Origin: Actinomycetota bacterium | GTDB taxonomy: Bacteria; Actinomycetota; Thermoleophilia; Gaiellales; Gaiellaceae | DNA length: 18,927 bases | Assembly (NCBI GenBank): GCA_005883235.1 | Contig: VAYE01000059.1 | Coordinates: 1-18,927, forward strand | Direction of reading: 5' to 3' | Shown here: piece by piece, positions 14,534 to 18,927 of the stretch | Numbering within the stretch: the stretch's first letter is position 1 | Layout: every line of letters starts with the position of its first letter | Notes under the pieces: model-generated | What the model was told of the DNA's origin: nothing | What the model saw: only the letters and a program-made list of their open reading frames with translations | Databases searched by the model: none | Translations under genes and position numbers: made by a program

Positions 14534-14715
14534 CCACTGCCGAGAAGTACGTCGCGGCCGCCTACCTGGTCGTCTTCGCGGTCGTGCTCGCCTACGTCCT
14601 GATCATCTCGCTCAAGCTCGTCCGGCTCGAGCGCGAGGTGGAGGAGCTGACCGAGCTCGCGCGGCAGCGGCGGGCCCGCGTCGAAGCGCCGCGGGAGGCG
14701 ACGCCCGTTGGCTGA
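14530..14715 (+). CDS. ccmD: CcmD-like small membrane protein
   Basis: The product is a 61-residue single-helix protein: KYVAAAYLVVFAVVLAYVLIIS (about 5-26) followed by a charged, coiled-coil-like helix LVRLEREVEELTELARQRR (about 29-47). This is the size and layout of CcmD and related small proteins that stabilise CcmC and aid release of heme-CcmE. GTG at 14530 overlaps the ccmC stop (GTGA). The TGA at 14713-14715 overlaps a TTG (14708) that looks like the original hemX start. CcmD is poorly conserved, so the call rests on position, size and topology. Confidence 0.82.
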   Translation: MTTAEKYVAAAYLVVFAVVLAYVLIISLKLVRLEREVEELTELARQRRARVEAPREATPVG

Positions 14716-14818
14716 GCTGCTCTTCTGGCCGGCGGCGAAGCCGCCTGTCCGCGCTAGCGGACCAGTGGAGGGGGTCCGGGGGAACCGGGAGGTTCACCCG
14801 GGGGTAGCGCATGGCTGA
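14708..14818 (+). CDS. Possible 36-codon bridging ORF made by duplication of the hemX start
   Basis: From TTG 14708 (overlapping the ccmD stop as TTGGCTGA) the frame reads MAELLFWPAAKPPVRASG and on to a TGA at 14816-14818. That TGA lies 5 nt inside hemX, whose new start forms ATGGCTGA. The first 8 residues equal the HemX N-terminus. The ORF may serve as a leader that keeps translational coupling after the duplication, or may be untranslated debris. GC at third codon positions is about 77%, lower than in the neighbouring genes. Confidence 0.35.
   Translation: MAELLFWPAAKPPVRASGPVEGVRGNREVHPGVAHG
14709..14733. repeat. 25-bp direct repeat, copy 1
   Basis: Copy 1 starts with TGGCTGAGCTGCTC and is identical to 14812-14836, 103 bp further on. 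It spans the ccmD stop and the presumed ancestral hemX start (TTG 14708). Confidence 0.95.
14731..14805 (+). promoter_or_regulatory. Three-hairpin insert upstream of hemX
   Basis: Between the two 25-bp repeats lie three consecutive inverted repeats. The first is GGCGGC-GAA-GCCGCC (14731-14745). The second is GTCCGC-GCTA-GCGGAC (14747-14762). The third is CCGGG-g-GAACC-GGGA-GGTTC-a-CCCGG (14776-14801), a 10-bp stem with one mismatch. The last stem ends 9 nt before the hemX ATG and includes part of the G-rich stretch that could act as ribosome binding site, so it may control hemX translation. G-runs here could also form a quadruplex. The function is inference; the pairing is seen directly. Confidence 0.6.
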
Positions 14819-15590
14819 GCTGCTCTTCTGGCCGGCCCTCTTCGCCTATGGCGAGGCGGCCGTCGCCTTCGTCGGCGAGGCGCGCCGGCCGGGTTTGCCG
14901 GGTCGGCTCGCGACCTGGGGCGTGCGGATCGGCTGGCTCGTCCAGACCGCGCTCCTGGGCGTCCAGGCCTCGCGCTCGGACGGCTTTCCGTGGACGAGCT
15001 GGGGCGCCGCGCTGAACCTCTTCGTCTGGCTCGTCGTCGGCGCGTACCTGATCTGGGGCTGTCGCGCGCGGTTCCGGCTGCTTGGACTTGCCGTCATCCC
15101 GCCGGCCGCGGCGCTGCTCGCGGTGGCGCATGCGGGCGGCGGCACGCGGGCCGCGCAGCGCACCGACTACGGGAGCCTCTTCCTGGCCCTACACGTGGGG
15201 CTGGTGCTGGCCGCGTTCGCCGGCTTTACCCTCGCCGCCGCCCTTGCCGCCCTCTACCTCTGGCAGGAGCGGCGGCTCAAGCGGCGCGAGCGCGGGATCC
15301 TGCGGGTTCTCGTTCCGTCGCTCTCCGCGCTCGACGAGCTCGTCGCGCGAACGATCGCCGTCGCCTGGCCTGTCCTCACGCTCGGGATCGCGGTCGGGAT
15401 CGGTCGCCTCATCGAGTCGGGCGGGAGCGTCGACGCCGTCGTCGCGGTCACGCTCGTCACCTGGGCCGTCTACGCCGGTTTCGTCGCGCTCCGCTACGGC
15501 GCCGGCTGGCGCGGCCGGCGCTCCGCGTCGCTCGCGCTCGTCGCGCTCACACTCGTCGTCGCCACCCTCCCGATCGCCCACTTCTCGTGA
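14811..15590 (+). CDS. hemX: HemX/CcsA-like cytochrome c assembly-family membrane protein
   Basis: The 259-residue polytopic membrane protein has about eight hydrophobic helices and is of the cytochrome c assembly (CcsA/ResC/HemX) type. Recognisable parts are WGVRIGWLVQTALLGVQASRSDGFPWTSWGAALNLFVWLVVGAYL (about 36-80), SLFLALHVGLVLAAFAGFTLAAALAALYLWQERRLKRR and a final pair of helices. Its position directly before hemA matches B. subtilis hemX, whose product lowers the level of HemA. A role in heme delivery for cytochrome c is the alternative. The ATG at 14811 lies in copy 2 of a 25-bp direct repeat; the ancestral start was probably TTG 14708. The stop overlaps hemA (GTGA). Confidence 0.8.
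   Translation: MAELLFWPALFAYGEAAVAFVGEARRPGLPGRLATWGVRIGWLVQTALLGVQASRSDGFPWTSWGAALNLFVWLVVGAYLIWGCRARFRLLGLAVIPPAAALLAVAHAGGGTRAAQRTDYGSLFLALHVGLVLAAFAGFTLAAALAALYLWQERRLKRRERGILRVLVPSLSALDELVARTIAVAWPVLTLGIAVGIGRLIESGGSVDAVVAVTLVTWAVYAGFVALRYGAGWRGRRSASLALVALTLVVATLPIAHFS
14812..14836. repeat. 25-bp direct repeat, copy 2
   Basis: Copy 2 is identical to 14709-14733. It forms the present 5' end of hemX, one base after the A of the ATG; the preceding base differs (A here, T in copy 1), changing TTG to ATG. Confidence 0.95.
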
Positions 15591-16819
15591 AGCTCGTCCT
15601 CGTAGGCACCTCGCACCACCTCGCGCCGCTCGAGCTCCGTGAGCGCGTCGCATTCCCGCGCGATGAGGCCGCCTCGCTCGCCCGTGAGCTCGGCGGGACG
15701 GAGGACGAATGTGTGTGCCTCTCGACGTGCAACCGGACGGAGCTCTACGTCGCAGCTCCCGACCCGGACCTTGCCGAGACGGCCGCAGCGACCGCGCTCG
15801 AGGCCGTGGGCAGCGCGCTGTACCGGCTGCGCGACGAGGCGGCGGCGCTCCATCTCTTCCGCGTCTCGGCGGGGCTCGACTCGATGGTGCCCGGCGAGGG
15901 CGAGATCCTCGGTCAGGTTCGGATGGCGGCCGAGATCGGCGCCACCGGCCCGTTCCTCGACCGGCTCTTCCGCCAGGCGCTCCACACCGGGCGCAAGGCC
16001 CGGTCTCAGACGGGCATCGGCGAGAGCCCGGCGTCGGTCTCGTCGGCGGCCGCCGCGCTGGCCGAGCAGGTCTTCGGCGATCTCCGCGGGCGGACGATCG
16101 TCCTCCTCGGCGCCGGGAAGGTGAGCGAGCTCGCAGCGCGCAACCTGCTCTCGCGCGGGGCGCACATCGCGGTGGTCGCAAACCGGACAGCCGACCGCGC
16201 GACCGCGTTGGCGGCGCGGCTCGGCGCCGAGGCGCTGCCGCTCGATCGGGTCAGCGAGCAGCTCGCTGTCGCGGACGTCGTCGTCTCCTCGACGAGCGCG
16301 CCCGGGTTCGTCCTCGATCGCGATGGGGTCGCCGGCCCGCTACGCGGCCGCCGCGGCCGCCCGCTCCTCTTCGTCGACCTCGCCGTGCCGCGTGACCTCG
16401 ACCCCGAGATCGCCGCTCTGGACGGCTGCTACCTCTACGACCTCGACGATCTCGAGGCCGTCGTGACGGAGACGCTCGCGGGGCGGAGGCGGGAGGCGGA
16501 GCGCGCCGAGGGGATCGTCGCAGCGGAAGCCGAGCGGTTTCACGCGTGGCAGGCCTCGCTCGACGTCGTCCCTGCGATCGCGTCCTTGCGCGCCAGGGCG
16601 GAGGAGATCCGGACGGCGGAGCTGCGGAAGGCCGAGGCGCGGCTCGGACGGCTCACCGAGGGCGAGCGGCGGACGGTCGAATCGGTCACCGCCCAGATCG
16701 TGAACAAGCTCCTTCACCTGCCCACCGTGCGCATGAAGCAGGCAGCCGCGGCAGCCGATGGCGTCCTCTATGCTGACGCTGTGAGGCACCTGTTCGGGCT
16801 CGGCGAGGACGATCGGTGA
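15587..16819 (+). CDS. hemA: Glutamyl-tRNA reductase HemA
   Basis: HemA reduces glutamyl-tRNA(Glu) to glutamate-1-semialdehyde with NADPH, the first step of the C5 heme pathway. The product has 410 residues. VKLVLVGTSHHLAPLELRERV is the N-terminal motif. The catalytic Cys48 is in CLSTCNRTELYV, and VPGEGEILGQVRMA follows at about 103-116. GAGKVSELAARNLLSRGA is the NADPH-binding loop and DLAVPRDLDPEI is in the nucleotide domain. The C-terminal dimerisation helices end in LFGLGEDDR. GTG at 15587 overlaps the hemX stop. A non-coding gap follows before hemC. Confidence 0.95.
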   Translation: MKLVLVGTSHHLAPLELRERVAFPRDEAASLARELGGTEDECVCLSTCNRTELYVAAPDPDLAETAAATALEAVGSALYRLRDEAAALHLFRVSAGLDSMVPGEGEILGQVRMAAEIGATGPFLDRLFRQALHTGRKARSQTGIGESPASVSSAAAALAEQVFGDLRGRTIVLLGAGKVSELAARNLLSRGAHIAVVANRTADRATALAARLGAEALPLDRVSEQLAVADVVVSSTSAPGFVLDRDGVAGPLRGRRGRPLLFVDLAVPRDLDPEIAALDGCYLYDLDDLEAVVTETLAGRRREAERAEGIVAAEAERFHAWQASLDVVPAIASLRARAEEIRTAELRKAEARLGRLTEGERRTVESVTAQIVNKLLHLPTVRMKQAAAAADGVLYADAVRHLFGLGEDDR

Positions 16820-16924
16820 CGGTCGCCTCGCGCCGGCTGACGGGCCGGCCGCTTCCGATTCAGGCGCCGACGGCCTTCGTTCGCGTTCGCCCGCTGGGGA
16901 CCCGTCTGTGCGGGCAGGCGCGGC
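16820..16924 (+). other. hemA-hemC spacer with inverted repeats
   Basis: The 105-bp gap interrupts an otherwise overlapping operon. GCCGGC at 16832-16837 and 16844-16849 form a 6-bp stem. GCCCGC (16889-16894) and GCGGGC (16910-16915) form another, ending 9 nt before hemC. There is no T-run, so these are not classical terminators. A 52-codon frame from GTG 16816 (GTGA overlap with hemA) runs 50 nt into hemC and shows no recognisable product. Confidence 0.4.
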
Positions 16925-17779
16925 GTGGTCGCGTCGTCTGCCGTGCTGCTCCGGGTCGGCTCGCGCGGCAGTAGGCTCGCCCTCGCGCAGGCCGAGCTTG
17001 CGGCCGAGCGGCTGCGGCGGCCGGGCGCGCAGGTCGCGCTGGTGCCGATCACGACCGCGGGCGACCGCGACCGGACGCGGCCGTTCGGCGAGATCGGCTC
17101 GCGCGGCGTCTTCGTCAAGGAGATCGAGGAGGCGCTGCTCGACGGGCGCGTCGACGTTGCCGTGCACTCCGCGAAGGACATGACTTCTTCGGACACCGAG
17201 GGACTGGTGGTCGGTGCCTACATGCCGCGGGAGGATCCGCGGGATGCGCTCTGCGGCGCGGCGGAGCTCCGCCCTGGAATGCGGGTCGGGACGGCCTCGG
17301 TTCGCCGGCGGGCACAGCTCCTCGCGCTCGAGCCGACTTTGTCGGTCGAGCCTCTGCGTGGGAACGTGGACACGCGCCTGCGGAAGCGGAGGGAGCGAGG
17401 CCTCGACGCGGTCGTGCTCGCGGCGTGTGGGCTCGACCGGCTGGGGTTGTCGGACGAGATCGGGCTGCGCTTCGATCCGGCGGACCTCTTGCCCGAGGCG
17501 GGCCAGGGGGCGCTTGCGCTGCAGGTGCGCTCAGGCGCGGAGGAGCTCGTCGCTGCCGCCGACGACGCGGAGACGCGGCGCAGGGTGGAGGCCGAGCGGG
17601 CCTGCGTCGCGCTGATCGGCGGCGGCTGCCTCGCACCGGTGGCGGCCCACCACGACGGTGAGACGCTGACCGCGCTCGTCGCCGACGAGGACGGGCGGTG
17701 GCTCGAGCGGCGAAGCGGCGGCGATCCGGCTGCGCTCGCTGCGGAGCTGGTCGCCCTGGCCGGCGCAGCGGGGCCGTGA
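16925..17779 (+). CDS. hemC: Hydroxymethylbilane synthase (porphobilinogen deaminase) HemC
   Basis: HemC joins four porphobilinogen molecules into hydroxymethylbilane. The 284-residue product has RVGSRGSRLALAQAELAA at the N-terminus and DVAVHSAKDM with catalytic Asp85. GTASVRRRAQLLAL and LRGNVDTRLRKR carry substrate-binding Arg residues, and LLPEAGQGALALQ follows. Cys235 in LIGGGCLAPVAAH would carry the dipyrromethane cofactor. Start GTG at 16925 has AGG 6 nt upstream; GTG at 16943 would give the more usual short N-terminus (VLLRVGSR). The stop forms GTGA at 17776-17779, overlapping the start of a small frame that reaches hemD. Confidence 0.95.
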   Translation: MVASSAVLLRVGSRGSRLALAQAELAAERLRRPGAQVALVPITTAGDRDRTRPFGEIGSRGVFVKEIEEALLDGRVDVAVHSAKDMTSSDTEGLVVGAYMPREDPRDALCGAAELRPGMRVGTASVRRRAQLLALEPTLSVEPLRGNVDTRLRKRRERGLDAVVLAACGLDRLGLSDEIGLRFDPADLLPEAGQGALALQVRSGAEELVAAADDAETRRRVEAERACVALIGGGCLAPVAAHHDGETLTALVADEDGRWLERRSGGDPAALAAELVALAGAAGP

Positions 17780-17895
17780 CGAACTCGACTCCATTCCGGC
17801 ACGAAGGCGTCAGCCTGGCGCCGGTACCATGCTCGATCCCCGTGGGTGGGTGGGGGTTTGGGATGGAGCCGCCCCGCGCTCCCAAAGGCCCGTGA
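17776..17895 (+). CDS. Possible 39-codon bridging ORF between hemC and hemD
   Basis: The frame starts with a GTG overlapping the hemC stop (GTGA) and ends with a TGA overlapping the hemD start (GTGA at 17892-17895). The product would begin MTNSTPFRHEGVSLAPVPCS and has no recognisable domain. The double overlap matches the coupling style of this operon. Third-position GC is about 76%, lower than in the genes, so translation as a leader is more likely than a functional protein. The RNA also contains a hairpin at 17796-17824. Confidence 0.35.
   Translation: MTNSTPFRHEGVSLAPVPCSIPVGGWGFGMEPPRAPKGP
17844..17862 (+). promoter_or_regulatory. G-quadruplex motif upstream of hemD
   Basis: GGGTGGGTGGGGGTTTGGG has four G-runs of at least three bases with loops of 1, 1 and 3 nt, the pattern of a stable quadruplex, on the coding strand so also in the mRNA. 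It lies 30 nt before the hemD GTG. The last run is shared with the hairpin at 17857-17886. Confidence 0.6.
17857..17886 (+). promoter_or_regulatory. Hairpin overlapping the hemD ribosome binding site
   Basis: TTTGG (17857-17861) pairs with CCAAA (17882-17886) and GAGC (17866-17869) with GCTC (17878-17881), leaving a 4-nt bulge and an 8-nt loop. The right arm overlaps the only ribosome-binding-like sequence, AAAGG (17884-17888), 3 nt before the GTG at 17892. The hairpin and the quadruplex at 17844-17862 compete for the same G-run, so a two-state switch is conceivable (inference). Confidence 0.45.
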
Positions 17896-18551
17896 AGGTC
17901 ATCGTCACGCGGCCGCGGGCGCAGGCTGGGCCGCTCGTCGAGCGGATCGAGGCGCTCGGGCACGAGGTGGTCGAGTGTCCGCTGATCGAGATCGTGCCGA
18001 CCGGCGACGATCCGATCCAGACGGTCGGCTACGACTGGGTCGTCCTCACGAGCCCGAACGGCGCGGAGCACTTCGTGCGCCGCCGCAGCGGGCCCTTGCC
18101 GCGCGTCGCCGCAGTCGGGCCGGGGACGGCCGAGGTGCTTCGCTCACACGGGATCGAGCCGGCCCTCGTTCCCCGTGTCTCGACGCAGGAGGGGTTGCTC
18201 GAGGAGTTCCCGCGGCCGCCGGGCCGGGTGCTCGTCGCCGCCGCCCGCGGTGCGCGCCGAACGCTGGTCGACGGCCTCGGCGCCGACTTCGTGCCGCTCT
18301 ACGACACCGCGCTCGTTCGTCCGGCGCATGTCCCGGAGGGCGATGTCGTGTTGCTCGCCTCCGGCTCCGCCGCCCGCTCGTTCGCCGCCCTCGGCGCTGG
18401 GGTGCCCGCGGCGACGATCGGGCCCCAGACCACGCGGATCGCCGCCGAGCTCGGTCTCCGCGTCGTGGCGGAGGCCCCGACGCACGACCTCGACGGGCTC
18501 GTGGAGGCCGTTAGGCTCGCGGAGCGATGGCGCACTTCATCACGTTCCTGA
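17892..18551 (+). CDS. hemD: Uroporphyrinogen-III synthase HemD
   Basis: HemD closes hydroxymethylbilane with ring D inversion to give uroporphyrinogen III. The 219-residue product has the two-domain pattern of this poorly conserved family: VKVIVTRPRAQAGPLVERIEALGHEVVECPLIEIVP at the start, YDWVVLTSPNGAEHF (about 45-59), VAAVGPGTAEVLRSHG, RVLVAAARGARRTLVDGL, then LLASGSAARSFAAL and TIGPQTTRIAAELGLRVVAEAPTHDLDGLVEAV. GTG at 17892 is preferred because it starts the VKVIVTRP motif. An ATG at 17829 would add 21 residues coded by the G-quadruplex. Its 3' end overlaps the next gene by 25 bp. Confidence 0.9.
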   Translation: MKVIVTRPRAQAGPLVERIEALGHEVVECPLIEIVPTGDDPIQTVGYDWVVLTSPNGAEHFVRRRSGPLPRVAAVGPGTAEVLRSHGIEPALVPRVSTQEGLLEEFPRPPGRVLVAAARGARRTLVDGLGADFVPLYDTALVRPAHVPEGDVVLLASGSAARSFAALGAGVPAATIGPQTTRIAAELGLRVVAEAPTHDLDGLVEAVRLAERWRTSSRS

Positions 18552-18927
18552 GCGACTTCGGCCTCCAGGACGGCTTTGTCGGCACCTGTCACGGTGTGAT
18601 CAAGCGAATCGCGCCCGACGTGCAGATCATCGACATCACGCGTGGAATCGCCCCCCAGCAGGTGCTCCAGGGAGCGCTCGTGCTGGCCAACACGCTCGAG
18701 TACATGCCGCTCGGCGTTCACCTCGCCGTCGTCGATCCCGGTGTGGGGGGTGCCAGGCGGGCGGTCGCGCTCGAGGACGGCGACGGCCGGCTCTACGTCG
18801 GGCCGGACAACGGCCTCCTCGTTCCGGCGGCGGAGGCGGGCGGCGGGATCGCCGCGGCGCACGAGCTTGCGAACCCGCGCTACGCGCTCCAGCCGGTTTC
18901 GCGCACCTTCCACGGGCGTGACCTCTT
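18527..18927 (+). CDS. SAM hydroxide adenosyltransferase (DUF62), N-terminal part (cut by window edge)
   Basis: The frame from ATG 18527 is open to the window end (133 codons). MAHFITFLSDFGLQDGFVG, VVDPGVGGARRAVAL, YVGPDNGLLVPAAE and TFHGRDLF are hallmarks of the DUF62 family, relatives of fluorinase and chlorinase. They use water/hydroxide to split S-adenosylmethionine into adenosine and methionine. The Asp-Arg-His set expected for hydroxide enzymes is visible: Asp in VDPGVG, Arg in GARRA and His in FHGRD. The physiological role of the family is not settled. The start overlaps the end of hemD by 25 bp, suggesting co-transcription. The C-terminal domain lies outside the window. Confidence 0.92.
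   Translation, partial: MAHFITFLSDFGLQDGFVGTCHGVIKRIAPDVQIIDITRGIAPQQVLQGALVLANTLEYMPLGVHLAVVDPGVGGARRAVALEDGDGRLYVGPDNGLLVPAAEAGGGIAAAHELANPRYALQPVSRTFHGRDL

Noticed and set aside
1..18927. CRISPR arrays, tRNA or rRNA genes, insertion sequences, known riboswitches
   Set aside because: No regularly spaced repeats, cloverleaf, transposase frames or recognised riboswitch cores were found by reading both strands; a covariance-model search would be needed to exclude unusual RNAs.

Overview
The window is GC-rich (roughly 70% or more) DNA that is almost entirely coding, with GTG and TTG starts, start/stop overlaps and few Shine-Dalgarno sequences. This, together with a TreT-type trehalose synthase, a system I Ccm cluster next to a hemAXCD-like cluster, an MqnP-like prenyltransferase and OmpR/RsbW-type regulators, suggests a deep-branching actinobacterium such as Thermoleophilia (Gaiellales/Solirubrobacterales). 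The taxonomic call is inference from gene content only.

Layout. 1-1421: the start of a Ser/Thr protein kinase (minus strand, cut by the window edge) diverges from moeA. 1426-4007 (minus): an overlapping pair made of a large membrane protein with an M28 peptidase-like domain and a sortase. 4061-6186 (plus): an OmpR-type response regulator and its histidine kinase, divergent from that pair. The last codons of the kinase gene carry an 18-bp palindrome with the exact core of a ParB-binding parS site. 6216-7415: a secreted HtrA-like serine protease whose PDZ domain is broken by a frame-changing deletion. 7412-10555: an RsbW-type anti-sigma ATPase, TreT, and a GT20 (OtsA-like) glycosyltransferase, which look like a stress/compatible-solute group. 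10556-10861: non-coding leader. 10862-18927: a long head-to-tail run moaC-mog-mqnP-ccmA-ccmB-ccmC-ccmD-hemX-hemA-hemC-hemD followed by a SAM hydroxide adenosyltransferase (DUF62) cut by the right edge.

How the genes fit together. The 8-kb run joins molybdenum cofactor synthesis, a menaquinone-type prenyltransferase, heme export and cytochrome c maturation, and the early heme pathway. These are the cofactor supplies for a respiratory chain. Most junctions are GTGA or ATGA overlaps, implying translational coupling. Three junctions break the rule with gaps of about 100 bp: ccmD/hemX, hemA/hemC and hemC/hemD. Two of these gaps can be bridged by 36-39 codon ORFs that overlap both neighbours and contain strong hairpins or a G-quadruplex motif. 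The ccmD/hemX gap is bounded by a 25-bp perfect direct repeat that duplicates the hemX start.

No tRNA, rRNA, CRISPR array, insertion sequence or complete mobile element was seen. The observations most worth checking are the parS-like palindrome, the duplicated and structured hemX start, the bridging ORF plus G-quadruplex/hairpin before hemD, the M28-like protein lacking key metal ligands, and the broken HtrA PDZ domain.
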